This document shows positions 34,161-46,700 of a DNA stretch of 64,000 nucleotides, piece after piece (position 1 is the stretch's first letter; every line of letters starts with the position of its first letter). The stretch comes from Siderastrea radians (lineage: Eukaryota > Cnidaria > Anthozoa > Scleractinia > Rhizangiidae): assembly GCA_964017195.1 (NCBI GenBank), contig OZ024895.1:22329233-22393232 (forward strand), given 5' to 3'. Made by a program: the position numbers and the translations under genes. A model generated the notes under the pieces. The model had not been told where the DNA came from. It was given only the letters and a program-made list of their open reading frames with translations, and did no database searches.

Positions 34161-34248
<88 letters not shown>
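34161..34248. repeat. (AT)44 microsatellite
   Basis: An uninterrupted run of AT dinucleotides beginning exactly where the third 587-bp unit stops. It can form cruciforms, and its true length may be affected by assembly. Confidence 0.95.
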
Positions 34249-34251
<3 letters not shown>

Positions 34252-36087
34252 CTCCAATAACCTGTGTAGAAAAGCCACAGACACTGCTCCTTGTTTTTTG
34301 TTGATCACGACAGGATAACAAAGAACCTCATGTTTTTCTTTCCATTCTTCGAGAGCTTAGTTTCACCCTCTGTATGCAAGATTGAAAGGTTTACTAACAG
34401 GATGGACGGAAATCCGCGTGAATTATTGAGAGACATTACATCACTTCCTCTGATACGCCTTGATTTACGCTGTGGAAATCGTCTCACATGAGGACCCGCA
34501 TAAGACACTTTTTGGTTCGCTGTTGGAAGCCATCGTTGCTACAGACGCCATACGTAATTATATAACAGAATCACAGAATCACAAAAAAATGTGTGAATCC
34601 AATTAACTCGCAGTGTAGGTGAATTTCGTCTTGATTGACAACTTCGACGCTCGCAGCTTGCATTTTATTTGGTCTTATTTTACTTTTTTACTGAGAAACA
34701 TAACAGTTTTACCGGTAAGCCGGATAGCTGAACAATAACGGATGATATTAGTGTAGAGAGAAAAACCCTTTAAAACAATGTTTTAATCTGTTGATCGTTC
34801 AATTTGGTTCATTTCACACAGAGAAGTCAAGTTTGCTTGTGCGACGTGCACGCCTGTTTTGTAGGCTAACAAATTATTTCATTACAAATAAAAAAAATGA
34901 AGTACATTAATTTCATGTTCTTTCATCGGAATTACATTGTAAACCTTTGTAAATTTCAAATATTCTGGCTTGCAGTTAGTCTGTCTCCGTCACGGCGTGA
35001 AGCCGCGATTGCAGTTATTTCGGGTAAACGACGCGTGAAAATTTTAACTTGAGGATTTAAACACGTTTTCTAAAGAAGATATATCAATTGTTCGCTTTGT
35101 CTCATTTTTCATTTCTGTGTTAACTTCAGATGCAACTGGCTGCACTTTTTTTCATTGCGGAATGATCACGTATAAAATTCAGTTTCTTTTTCTTCATCGA
35201 AGTGACAACCTTTCATGTTGATTGATTGCAGACGTTTCTTGTTATAAACCGCAAGCAGGACGGGCGCTAACGTCAAAATTATCCGAAGATGCAATCTGCA
35301 CGACGAGCGATTGATAAAAAAGATATCGCAATGTTTTTGTTTGCTATTTATAAGCGCGTATTTAAAGCTCCATTTCGCTAAGGTGTCCAGCATTATTCAA
35401 TGCAGACCTTCCTTGAGCTCGTCACGTCACGTAGCTGGCGTACACGTCCAAGTGAGTTTGTACGTGTACAATGAATAGCGAGTATATTGTGGTCACTGTG
35501 TCGTGAATGTCACGCTACAATACAACGCAACTTTAATCGAGCGACAAAAGGAGTTTTAATTATAATTTTAAGTGGATGAATGAAGTTCTAAAGAGGAATA
35601 ATACATTTGGGGTGAAAAGTCTACATTTTTCTTTGAGTCAGCTGTGCGCTTTTCAATTTTCGAAATCTTTGACAGTCTGCAGCCAGCAAAGTCCCCAGCA
35701 AGCAATAAAACAATAAAAATAAAAAGACGCGAAAAACGTGACACGAGACACGGAGCCCAAAGGGGCTTTTGATCATTTATTTGTACGTATAAAACAAAAT
35801 GTTACTGTGGGAAGTTATTCAGACATCCTGCGTGAACGCCTTTAGACGTTCTATTCCAACGTAATCTCCTTTTCACAAAAAAAAGAAAAAAAAAAAAAAA
35901 ACAAGGACGTATTATAATGCCTAAACTAATATACAGCTCGCAGCGGCTATTCGCATCGTACTAAGACAAAACATTAAATGTGACAATAGAACAATAACAT
36001 TCTTTTGTCAGTGAGCCATCCAAAGAACAATTTTTATAAATGTCTTCGCACGAAAAACAAAATGGAAAGAAGCTAAAGGTGCATTCA
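34249..36087. other. Intergenic sequence
   Basis: No supported gene. Plus and minus frames of 66-75 codons at 34291-34508 and 35166-35393 overlap each other or lack start context. An A-rich run occurs at 35878-35901. Confidence 0.45.
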
Positions 36088-37366
36088 TTACCGGCACAAT
36101 ATAGAATCATTCACACTCGGACAACAAAATTATATGCCCCTCCCCCCAATTTTTCCCCACTCCTCTGAAGAAAGCATATTACATTTGGATACTTCCCGAT
36201 AAAATGTGCAGGAAATTTTAATAACGCCATAACGTTCTAACTCAGAGAACCACGGGCGTGCCACCTAAGTGTTTCTGTTGCAGTTGTTGCACTTAGGAGT
36301 TTAGTGGAAAATCATGGCATTATCAAATATCCCCACACTCAAACAACCAAATTTTGCGTCCCCCAATTCCCCCTGCCCCTTAAAGACCTACTACAGTTGG
36401 ATACAACCCGGTAACGTATGCAGGAAGTTTCATAATGCCATAACGTTCCAACTCACAGAATCACGGGCGTGCCACTTAAGTGTTTCTGTTGCAGTTGTTG
36501 CACTTAGGAGTTTAGCAGAAAATCATGGCATTATCAAATATTCCCACACTCAAACAACCAAATTTTACCTTAAAAAAGCTATAACAGCTGGATACACCCC
36601 AATATATGCAGGAAGTTTCATAATGCCAAAACGTTCTAACTCACAGAATCACGGGCGTGCCACCTAAGTGTTTCTGTTGCAGTTGTTGCAATTAGGAGTT
36701 TAGCAGAAAATCATGGCATTATCAAATATCTCCACACTCAAACAACCAAATTTTGCGTCCCCCCCCCCCAATTCCCCCTGCCCCTTAAAAAAAACTATTA
36801 CAATTGGATACACCCCAATATATGCAGGAGGTTTCACAATGCCATAACGTTCTAACTCACAGAATCACGGGCGTGCCACCTAAGTGTTTCTGTTGCAGTT
36901 GTTGCACTTAGGAGTTTAGTAGAAAATCATGGCATTATCAAATATTCCCACACTCAAACAACCAAAGTTTTCCTTAAAAAACCTATTACGGTTGGATACA
37001 CCCCAATATATGCAGGAAGTTTCATAATGCCATAACGTTCTAACTCACAGAATCACGGGCGTGCCACCTAAGTATTTCTGTTGCAGTTGTTGCACTTAGG
37101 AGTTTAGTAGAAAATCATGGCATTATCAAATATCCCCACACTCATTTTGCCAAATTTTGCGTCCCCCAATTCCCCCTTCCCCTTAAAAACCTATTACAGT
37201 TGGATACAACCCGGTAAAATATGCAGGATGTTTCATAATGCCACAACGTTCTAACTCACAGAATCACGGGCGTGCCACCTAGTGTTTCTGTTGCTGTTGG
37301 AAAAATACTTGCCCTTAGGAGTTGTAGAACAGTATGGCATTATCAAATATCCCCACATTCGAACAA
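36088..37366. repeat. About 200-bp satellite, six units with alternating period
   Basis: The landmark CACGGGCGTGCCAC lies at 36251, 36462, 36650, 36866, 37054 and 37265, so periods run 211, 188, 216, 188, 211. Long units contain an extra C-rich block (GCGTCCCCCAATTCCCCCTG) that short units lack. The edge units are more diverged. The open frame at 36314-36667 is a repeat artefact. Confidence 0.9.
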
Positions 37367-40205
37367 AACAAAAGTAATAGTCCCTCACGCGTCTTTATAT
37401 AATACATTCCCTTGAAAGGCTTTCTATTTACCCTGCTAACTGTTGGCGGGTACACTACGTTAGGGGCAAATAATATAAAAATATAACAAGTAAAAATTAC
37501 ATTTTTTTGCGTTATTCCGTATATTTTAGTAAGTTTCGTGTGTCTCTTGTATAGATGTAATGAAATATTCTGGTTCAGTGACAAATTAAACAATTCATTG
37601 GACGGCAATATATCTGAGCGGGTAGTGTTTAAAACAAACAATATATACGTGAATGAAATTCAAGTCTTTCATCGCCAGCGAACTTGCCTTTTTTGATGTA
37701 TCATATAAAGGAAATTGCAGCACTAAAACGTGTCTTAATAAGGACCGAATAATAGTTAGTCAGAGTAGAACAATTGAATTACTCGCATACATCGATATTT
37801 TTGATTTTGACTCGCACCACTTGTTTGACTAGGTTGTAACCAAAGCACGGAACAGACTTACCTGGACACAGTGAATTCAATCCGGTCCATTGATGTGAAA
37901 ATCCAATCTGATCGAAACACAACAATCAGAAGGGCCGCATGCAAGCTTATGCAGTTGCTTTTGTATATCAGGCACAACAAACCTAATTCCCTTCTCGTGC
38001 GCAAGTACCATCTCAAAGATTTGGCATGTTATGAAGTATCTTCATTGATGGCGCCCGGTGCACGCCGCTGCAAATCACCATTTCAACTTCGTTCGGAATG
38101 ACCACCGATTTGATCAATGTCGACATGACCATCTTACAATTGAAGTATACAAATCTTCAATCAAAATGTTTGTAGTTAAGACATTTTAAAAATAAATATG
38201 CATGACTTTTTCCGCCAAGCGAGTTCGCGCGCCGCCAAACATAATTTATTCTACCGCCAGAAACGAAAATTGATCCACATAACGTAAGTGTTGACAATAT
38301 CACCTTGCGAGACTGCAGCTTCCGTCCTAGGAATTCTGGAGTTTTCTGTCTTCTCATTCTGCGATACAGTGCTCAAGAGCATTATTTTACGAAAAACGGA
38401 CGAAGTTTTGGCCTAGCTTGGCGGACTACAGTCTTGAAAGCAGACGAATTCAATATTTCTTTTTTCCCCTTCTTTTAATCAGATTTGGTAAATATATTAA
38501 TCGCGACGGCCTAAATTTGTCAAGTGATGACTTGTGAATGATGTGTAACATTCCTTCACCAAGGCTTACGAAGCATCATATTGCGTCATCTGTCAACAGG
38601 CCTATTGTGTGATATTGCGAAATCGGGTCACTTATGTGTGCTCATGGCCGCTCAATCCGTCCGTAACTAAGGCCTGCGGGTCCTCATGCATATTTGATAA
38701 GTACATCAGTGAAATTGGACACTATGCGGTTTTGTTTGTATATATTCCTGTTTTAACCGGTTTTGATCACGTGCGTTTTTTGTAACACGATGCTGTAATA
38801 TAGTGTTCGATTAGGGTTTTCGACTTCTGAGTTCGAGTTTTCGAGTGAACTGTAACGGGTGTAGTGGTGTACGAATAAACGAGTTAAAATCAATCGAGTT
38901 GTCCGAATACGATCATAACATACGCTTTGTTAGCCTCCAAGAATAGTCGGAGGATAAATAACGAGGATAAATTCGAAATCGAACACAGCTTTGCCTTCGA
39001 AAACAATTTCATCGGCTAGCGAAGGGGTGAAAGACTGTGTACAACTTACTCGTGGCGGAATGTCACAAAATTCAGTCTTTTATTTATTTCAGGGAATCAC
39101 GTTTCGACGAAAACCAGAACTTTATGTCTTTCATTCAGAGCATAGTGTAATTTTACAATATTCACCGTGGCTTCATTAGAAGCGATGATAGCTTGATTTC
39201 CAACAGTTAAACAGATTTTCACACTTTCCTAAGAAAAGCCAAAAAAAGCTCTGCGTGAAACGCAAATCTTTGCGACCTGCTGAAAAAATAAACCAACCAC
39301 AGAGAAAATAGCATTCTGACAAGGACAGTGGAATTATTCTCGTGACACAGTCTTCAACACACAAGCCCATGTAATCTTTATACTCTTGAGCCGAGACAGT
39401 GGACTTGTCCTGGAAATAGTCTTCCTCCGTGTATTAGTTAGCATCGCAATCTACTAGACTTCGAGAGTCTAGTGGCTCGTCATACCGAAGCTGACCGTAT
39501 GGCATGAAATCTTCTTAAGCAGATTTATTTTGCAACCAGTTGGCGACTTTTTTATGCGTTGCGATTTGGTTACTGATGATGTTGGCAGTGACTGAAAAAA
39601 TTGTTCTTTTGCGAAACCCAGCACTGAAATAATAATTTGAGGTGTTGCTAGCAACCCTCCACGATTAAAGGCCCGTTCCTCGCACTGTCCTTCCACTGTC
39701 CTCCTCTGGTGAACGTCACCCAGCCTAAGAAGCCGAAGGGAGACCAAGGCATTTGACGACCTTGTAATTTTGTTCTCACAGAGGACAAATTATCGTGGGG
39801 CATTTGATATTTTTCAAATAATGCTCAAATCAGTTATGTGCTGGGATTGACCTGTGGGAGTATAGGCATTGCTGGAATCGAAACAACTGATCGTAAGTTT
39901 TAATATACCAGTACTGACTTTTTTGATGGATCTTTTGTAATTGATATACAGTTTTAGACATCACTTGAGTAGCAAGAAAAACAGACTGTTTGCAAAGCTG
40001 ACAATGACAGCAATCAAAATTAAAATGAAGGTATTGGCTGTGTGTCGGCTAAAACAACTATTCCTGTCATCAGAAAGATGTGTTTATTGTTCATCGTGGT
40101 GTAGGATAGGAAAGATGAACGTTTATTCGTTTGTCTCACGATGGAATCGCTTTGAGTTGTTGATCGCGACGGTTCGACTGTAATACTGCTAGTCTTCATC
40201 AGGCG
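37367..40205. other. Intergenic sequence
   Basis: No supported gene. A 19-base hairpin CTAGACTTCGAGAGTCTAG lies near 39451. The minus frame at 39469-39747 (GGLLATPQIIISVLGFAKEQ) is protein-like over about 40 codons but unplaced, and frames at 37871-38101 and 39941-40183 are not supported. Confidence 0.4.
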
Positions 40206-40523
40206 ATGAAGTCGATTGTTTACGTGTCGCTGTTTGTAGCATGTTGGTTTGGTGTTGACGTCAGAACTTTAATAAAAGCTGTTTACCTTACTTTATTGTG
40301 CAAGATATTAGTATGTAGTAATACCTCTGATGATCTTGCCTTGCATTCACCAACATTGATTTCCTTTGTCTTCCCTTCATCTGAAATAAATAGAAAACCA
40401 CAAAAACAAAACATTCAGAGTGCGAGCTTTAAAGTGAATAAAAGTAAATTTATCTTTTTTCTTAACTTTCTTTTAAAGCGCTTGCTGATATTGTCCTTGT
40501 ATTTATCGGACTTTAAACCCTAG
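40206..40523 (+). CDS. Small ORF with a signal-peptide-like start
   Basis: The ATG at 40206 opens a 105-codon frame whose first residues, MKSIVYVSLFVACWFGV, resemble a secretion signal. The rest is mixed, with a second hydrophobic stretch near the C-terminus (FFLNFLLKRLLILSLYLS). AATAAA occurs within the frame, which argues against translation of the whole. No homology is recognised. It could be a first exon with an unseen donor. Confidence 0.2.
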   Translation: MKSIVYVSLFVACWFGVDVRTLIKAVYLTLLCKILVCSNTSDDLALHSPTLISFVFPSSEINRKPQKQNIQSASFKVNKSKFIFFLNFLLKRLLILSLYLSDFKP

Positions 40524-40698
40524 GACGACATACAAGCAAAGAAACACCCCTACCGTGGTACAAGAGCGAGGGGGGGGCAGGGGGGCAGCTAATGGAACAC
40601 CCCTTGGACTTTTGAAAGACTTTACCTCTGGTAGAAAGCCTGTGATGTGCTTTAGAATATGAGGCTTATATTATAGGTTGTGGTGCTCCTGGGGGCTG

Positions 40699-40894
40699 TG
40701 ACGTCATCCAAGATGGCGATCATCTTGGCCACCATCTTGAATTTTACCCAAAGTTTGAAATCATAAAACTGTTGAAATTGGAAATTTATAATGCTAGACA
40801 TATAGGGTGGCATAATCAAACATCTTGCGCATTTTAAACCTAGAAGGGCTTGCCCACCTCTACTTATGACGTCATATATCGTAACCATAGCAAC
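40699..40894. promoter_or_regulatory. CRE-like and X-box-like motifs in a dispersed repeat (copy 1)
   Basis: TGACGTCA lies at 40699-40706, followed by CCAAGATGGCG (a YY1-like core). A second TGACGTCA (40867-40874) is followed after 6 bases by GTAACCATAGCAAC (40881-40894), an RFX X-box-like inverted half-site pair. Whether these bind factors is unknown; they sit in repeated sequence. Confidence 0.4.
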
Positions 40895-40990
40895 TGATTC
40901 TCACCAAACTTGTGTCAAAATGTGTCTAAAGGATATGCGTACAGCTACTGAAACAGCGGTGCTGATAAAAAAATCGCCTTGAAAAAAATT
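40855..40990 (+). repeat. Dispersed repeat, direct copy at 41715-41850
   Basis: Shared order: TGACGTCATAT, an X-box-like core, CACCAAA, GTCAAAATGTG, AGATATGCGTA-type block, CAGCTACTGAA, then AATCG(C/T)CTTGAAAA. The two copies lie about 860 bases apart in the same orientation. Confidence 0.75.
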
Positions 40991-41087
40991 GGAAAAGAAA
41001 ACGTTACAGGGAAGGGGGGGGGGGGAGCAATCCGCCTCTCTGCATTTGTACGTCGAAGGGTTAAAAATGATTTTTGAAATTTTAAAA

Positions 41088-41430
41088 AGATATACACCTA
41101 ATAGCAATAACGTTGTCATATAGAAAGAAAAAAAGAGAAAAGAAAAAAGAACAAGCCAAATAGGAATTAATTAGGCACGCTAACTACATTCAGGGAATTG
41201 CTCTAATGAAGGAACGAAGCTCAAAAGGTCAAAATGGTAGCCAATTTATCTTATATCAACTCATTTAATATCAAATTGAAGTATTATACTGTGGTCCATA
41301 ATTGATTTGAGAATTGTTAAAATCTGAGAATGTAATTTGCATGGCTAAGTAATTCCTATGTGGCTTTTTTCTTTATTCTTTTTTTTTTCATTTTTGTATG
41401 ACAACGTTATTGCAATTAGTTGCATCGTTT
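41088..41430. mobile_element. Fold-back element with AATAACGTTGTCATA arms
   Basis: GCAATAACGTTGTCATA (about 41104) followed by an A-rich run and CCAAATAGGAATTAATTAG recurs inverted near 41345-41422 (GCTAAGTAATTCCTATGTGG, T-rich run, TATGACAACGTTATTGC). The arms are about 80 bases and the loop about 170. It separates the two direct repeat copies. Confidence 0.6.
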
Positions 41431-41714
41431 AAAAAAGTGAAAAATATTAACACGATGTTGTCCTTTGCTGCTCTGTATTTGTTTTGTTGATTTGAGTCTC
41501 AAAGTCTGATTCACTTAAAAGTTTTACTTCAAAATTAAAACTTGGCTGCGAAACAAACAAAGAGCAATTGTAGACAACATATTGTTAACATTTCTACTTT
41601 TTATTTTAATTAAAAATCGCCTTTAGAGAGGCAAAAGCATGCAAAGCCATTTAAAAGTGTAGTCCATCCCAGTTTCGCTGCAACCATTTTTATTCTAAAA
41701 AGACTTGATCGACT

Positions 41715-41850
41715 GTCACTCATGACGTCATATCTTGTAACCATAGCAACCGGTTTACACCAAATTTCTGTCAAAATGTGCCTAAAAGATATGCGTATAC
41801 AGCTACTGAACACGGCAGGTGCTGATGTAAAATCGTCTTGAAAAGATTGA
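41715..41850 (+). repeat. Dispersed repeat, second direct copy
   Basis: Matches 40855-40990. It contains TGACGTCA (41723-41730) and, 6 bases on, GTAACCATAGCAAC (41737-41750). Confidence 0.75.
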
Positions 41851-44172
41851 AGAAAAACCTTATAAAGATGATTTTTAGAGCCTGAACGCTTGGTCACTTA
41901 CAATGTCCTATCGGCCAAAACTTGTCATGAAGAGGGCAAGCTTTATTCTCATTGGAGATGGTACCTATGGTAATAATAATAATAATGAAGCATAAGTTTA
42001 TTTTGTACTCTTCAATATTCCAGTTTTGAGTTCACCAAGACCGCTAAATTGAAATCTTGGCTCAGGACGCACTCGTATAGCTAGTCTCGATCTGAAGGAA
42101 ACTGCGCACAAATAGCAGCAGGAAATTGTTGAATTCTAAAAAACAAAGCAAACAAACAAACAAAAACACAAAATTGTAAATAGTTCATCTTCTCGCTGGT
42201 GACGTGAATCTTTTTACTTCTGGTTGAGACGATCCGCCCTGTATTAATGGGTACGTTGTCTTTATCTAACGTTTTTGGTGAACTCGAAAATGGGCTATTA
42301 CTGGTAACCTGTCCGATGTGGGTTCATGTGCTAAACAAACTCGCAAAATCGCGCAATAAAAATCAGCTCTTTAACCACATAAACAATTCTTCTTTCCAAG
42401 TTAACCACGTATTGTTTCCTGGGGATCGATATCTTGGTCTGGTATACTGCGATTTTCTCCAGTATATTTCGAAAGGCACTAACAGTTAGTTTTTAAATCT
42501 CACGAATTTCAGTTACGTTACTGAATTGCGACGTACTGGTTGGGCCTAAGTTAATGCGAATTTTGTTGTTATTTTTATTTTAATGAGCTGGTTCAGACTT
42601 CCGGACTGTTGACATAAAAAGTGATTTCTTCCTTCTCGAGCGCATGTTACGTTACGCTTATTCCCAGTTACAGACCACGGAGGAAATGAAATGAAGTTGA
42701 TCCTAGTCTGTATCATTTCTTAAGGACAAAAATAAAAGCATTTAATTTTGATCCTTGAGTTTCAACTTCCTTTTTTAAGTGTTAATATGGTCTCTCGTGA
42801 CTCCGCGCTTGTGTTCCCGTGCATCCCTTGTGATCTTAATGATAATAATGCGATTTCGGAGAAAAGTTCGATAACGGTCATATCTGTTTTCGACTTTTTA
42901 AAGCACCTAAAGAATAGAATAGTCATATTTCAGGGTTAAGTACTTTCTATCTGTTATCAGGTTGACTTTCTAAACTTCTTTCAGGTCCCTATAGCTGACT
43001 GAAACGAATGAGCTCAGTTCTTTTCTTTTGTTAAAGCCGTCCACTTCGATTCGGAAACAGAAAACAAACCCATACCGCGACATCATACACGATCCCAGCC
43101 ATTTGACAATTGTTCCATGAGTACACACAGCAATTCAGAAAAAAAAACCTTTGCGGCTTGGTTGTGCTCTCTTTGTGCTCGATTTGCTTTTTGTTGTCGT
43201 GGCTTAGTCTCGTAATTATTTTGTAACTCCATGCCATCGTGCAAAGTCGGGCTACGCCAATCTACAATTATGGACGAAGTTAGAACACATGCCTCAGGGT
43301 AATAATACACCAACCTCCCCCCCATCCCCACTCCCCTTGTGGGGAGAAGAATGGGGGAGGACAGGGAGTCCGAACTTCCCCCTTGTCATACCATTTTACT
43401 CTCGGTTTCCGCCCCATTCTTGGTGGCTCCCCGCCTCTGCACTATTGACTTTCGTAGCAGTATCACACAACATGGCAAAAAAAAATCTTCTCCCGCCCCC
43501 GCAAAAGTGACTTTTTATCCTTGTTCTCTTCCCTTCTCTCCTGCGCCCCAGCGTACCTCCTTTACCCCCGGGTCATCGCTCCCCTGTTCCCTTCCACTCC
43601 TTTGATCAACAATGTTAAGTGAAATAATTCTGGGTGTTGCAAGTCAATGTAACTTAACAAAACTGGTGAGGGAAAGGACAAGGAAAAGTGCCGCAACAAG
43701 TCGGACGAAGTTTGTGGTTTGAACCTAGAGATCCTAGACAGTTTAGAACGCTTTTCTTGTTAAACTTACATTTTGGACTTGAGAATAACTTTTTGAAATA
43801 ATCTTGTTCTAGCGGGACTCCGGCTAAATCAAGGTTCGAAGTTACTAGTCTAGAAAAATCCCTCTTTAAATGTGTGAGAGACTGTCCTTGCTAATTTTTA
43901 CTTCTACTTCAAAAATAGAACTATCGTAAAGATCCCTTCTTTCTCCTAATGACAATATCTGAAACGATCTCGCGATATTGTTTTCGTCGCAGTTAAATAT
44001 AACGCAGAATAACGAGTCAGCAACAACGGACAGGGTGGAACGACAGTTTAGTTTGTAGTATTATGAAAGCTGTTTTGAAAAACGCTTATACACTGTAGCG
44101 CGAGCTTGGGTATAAAATTGTATTTAAAAGCATTTTATAGGTATGGTCTCAGCTGAACACAGTGTGACTAAC
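41851..44172. other. Intergenic sequence
   Basis: No supported gene. Short frames at 42247-42489 and 42748-42939 are not backed by splice sites or recognisable domains. C-rich low complexity lies at 43316-43590. Confidence 0.4.
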
Positions 44173-44233
44173 CTTTGGCCAACCAAAACTGAACAAAACT
44201 GGCGAAAACGAGGAGTATCATAACACCGTCCAT
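44173..44233 (-). CDS. Candidate signal-peptide first exon (phase-1 donor)
   Basis: On the minus strand, caaccATGG gives a good start context. Twenty codons follow with a hydrophobic core (VMILLVFASFVQFWLA), then AAAG|GTTAGT, a donor leaving one base. The next exon must start in phase 1, and the exon at 27663 does: joining gives ...LAK-A-DQADVTSTGC..., a 164-residue secreted protein in total. The intron would be about 16.5 kb and full of repeats, so the link is only inference. The exon might belong to another gene, or be chance; a second hydrophobic ATG frame lies upstream on the same strand at about 44593-44509. Confidence 0.3.
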
Positions 44234-46321
44234 GGTTGCAACAGTACAATCTCACTTAGGTGCGCAAAGATTGCGGCTTAACCATTTTAATCCTGTTCTC
44301 GAGTAAAAGGTCAGACAGAATTTTTTTTGGCTTTGCTTCCGGCTTTTTGTTTTTTTTTTCTTCGTCGTGAATTGGAATATGGCCATTTAGATAAAAGACA
44401 GCACGCAATTAAAGGGGTAGCATCGATTAAACTTCAATTTTGTTTAAGAAGTAAGAACTGAAACTGCTTCTGAATGAAATGATAATTTTAATTTAGAACG
44501 CCTCAGATTCAAGTCTTCACTGAATATTGGCTTGCACAAACGTTCGTGTTTAGGGATACAATGACAAACAAAGTTAACTTTAATTTTAAGATCATATCAA
44601 ACGACCTGCTGGAAGACGTCCAGCATTGTTCAGTATCACATGTACGACGTTCATACTTTCCAACATGTTTTCCATGCTTCACGGCAAAACGGAAAGCCGT
44701 AAAAATTAGTAACAGCAAAATTCATCTTGCAAATCGGCAATCTTAATCCCCACGATATCAACGAACGCTTTTCGTTCAACTAATTTATTCTAGTTGTTTA
44801 GGAAGGGCCAACGCTAGAAACGTCAGCATTCACATGAGATGGCGTTAGGTATGAAATATGTTGTTTTAAAATGGGGTAAATGCGACACACCCTAACTAAA
44901 ATTCCCAGTGGTGCCTCAAAGACCAAAGGTAGCTGGTAAACAAAGATCTCACTGATTTGATTTGTTTTTGCATTTTCCTTGTTTATGCAACATCGGCACA
45001 AAGGTCAAAACATAGACAAATACATTCGGCACGTGAGACTATTGTGTTATGTTGTCCAAGCACTTGTAAAGCCCGAAGTCCAGCTTCATTTGCCAATAGA
45101 TAAATCGAAGAATTTTTTAAATAGAGTGGAGAGAAGCCCAGATGGTGATCATAAGGCTTATGCCGAGGGGGTCGGGGTACAGTCCCCATAGTGGACTACA
45201 CAGGGACGCTCTGCCACAAAAGGGTGCCTTATTTATACTACTGTTAGTATTTGGCATTTCTTTGAGGTATAAAGGGGGCAATTGTTCTTTTATAATTATG
45301 TACATGTGGAAAGGGAGTTATTTCGATCAAATTAGCATATGAGACGGGTAGGTATTTGAAACCACCCCTCCCCCCATATTCGGTTCCTTCTCTGACTAAT
45401 GATTATCGCAATTTTCAATAAGGATCATGTTTTGTTAACGATGAACTTACAGGATCTCTTTCGAATCTACTGTCAATTTCTATTTCATTATTTCAGCCTG
45501 GTAACAGGGCTTGCATGTTTAGCAGAATTGCTTCCAAGACACATTTTAAAGGATTTAATTCTAAAAAGGTTGTGGAAAGATGGCGTTGCTAAACCGTAAA
45601 AATGTTTTATCTTGCTAAAAACATATAATGACATGTTATGTCGCGAAACAACAGACAAACAGCCGTGTTTGTTGTACATCGTTGAATACTGAGGATGAAA
45701 TTGGACGTCAGTTTCAATGGGGCCTCTGGGTACCTTTAATAATTTCAGTTTATCTACAATGATTTAAGTCATAAAACTCATTTTCAACAGATGCTCAGCC
45801 GTCCTCAGCATCAGTCTGGTTTGCAAAATACGAGTAGATCTACACGCAACTGTTAACCCTGTGCGACCTGTTAAATCAGATTGACTGGGTTTTTATAAAC
45901 AGTTTAAGGTCGAATACCCACTTAACTAGGGAGCCATAAGCTAAACCCAGTGAATTTGTTTATGTGGAAGTTAGATAATTCGGACAGAAATATCTGCTTA
46001 TGCAGTTACTCTGCAGTTATTTTAATGTCAGTATATTTAACAATCATTCTACAAGCCGGCGCGCTGGATATATATCAAATGATAACTTCTACGCGCCTCG
46101 TTGGTTTTATAATCATTCAGCAAGCCCTAGTAGAATAATTGCCAACGACTAGTTAAAAAATCAAGAACTAGAGGGAGAAAGGGCAAAAAAGGTAAAAGGG
46201 AACAAGAATCGATCACATGACTGAACGAAAAAGGCGCCAAACCCTTGCAAAATATTGCAGTCGGCTTGTTTGCGACGCTGAATGAAGTCAACAAAATTGC
46301 CCGAAGTGAACGTACGAGCAC
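44234..46321. other. Intergenic sequence
   Basis: No supported gene. Several overlapping frames of 60-70 codons on both strands (44798-45679) are mutually exclusive and lack domain signals. Confidence 0.4.
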
Positions 46322-46585
46322 AAGGACCGGAAAAATCTTCTAATTGTTGCATGCATATGGCTCTGAAATGTGGTACATGTTTCGTTTCTCCTGAAAAATT
46401 GTTGTAATCATCGTTCAAGGTGGACTGAAGCAGACGGCTAGTCACAAGATTTAAAACAAGGGTAAGGATAGTTCAATACATGTTAGACTTGAGATCACAA
46501 GATTTAAAAGAAAATTCATCAGGAGAAACGAAACACGTACCACATTTCAGAGCCATGCAACAATTAGAAGATTTTTCCAGACTTT
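46322..46585. repeat. Inverted pair carrying a coding-like segment
   Basis: The block GGAAAAATCTTCTAATTGTT through TTTCGTTTCTCCTG (46330-46395) recurs inverted at 46520-46578. Both copies can be read as GETKHVPHFRA-(IC)-MQQLEDFS, on the minus strand in the left copy and the plus strand in the right, each preceded by a CAG. The left copy continues open into ARTFTSGNFVDFIQRRKQAD (frame 46161-46445). It may be a duplicated exon; the family is unknown. Confidence 0.45.
46466..46520 (+). repeat. 55-bp direct repeat, second copy at 46883-46938
   Basis: GATAGTTCAATACATGTTAG...AAAATTCATC is essentially identical at the two places. Between them lies the TGGTGCCGGA hairpin. This might mark a duplication made during insertion or a rearrangement breakpoint. 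Confidence 0.75.
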
Positions 46586-46700
46586 GTGGTGCCGGAGGTA
46601 TCGTTACAATTCTGTTTTTAGTACAAAGGCAATTAACATAAGGCTTTCATTGTCATTGTACTAAAAACAGAATTTTCACGATCCTTCCGGCACCAGCGAA
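46581..46700. mobile_element. Hairpin MITE with TGGTGCCGGA ends
   Basis: TGGTGCCGGA...CAATTCTGTTTTTAGTACAA pairs with TTGTACTAAAAACAGAATT...TCCGGCACCA over about 40 bases per arm, with a loop of about 30. No target duplication is clear. Confidence 0.7.

Noticed and set aside
33970..34318. ORFs with long (IY)n runs
   Set aside because: Translation of the (AT)44 tract plus the 587-bp repeat; frames on both strands are open.
36088..37366. Repeat-spacer array resembling CRISPR
   Set aside because: The whole unit is repeated without unique spacers; it is a satellite.
45142..45342. Plus ORF with a hydrophobic core (LFILLLVFGISL)
   Set aside because: Overlaps other open frames on both strands, has no splice context and its composition is typical of AT-rich sequence.
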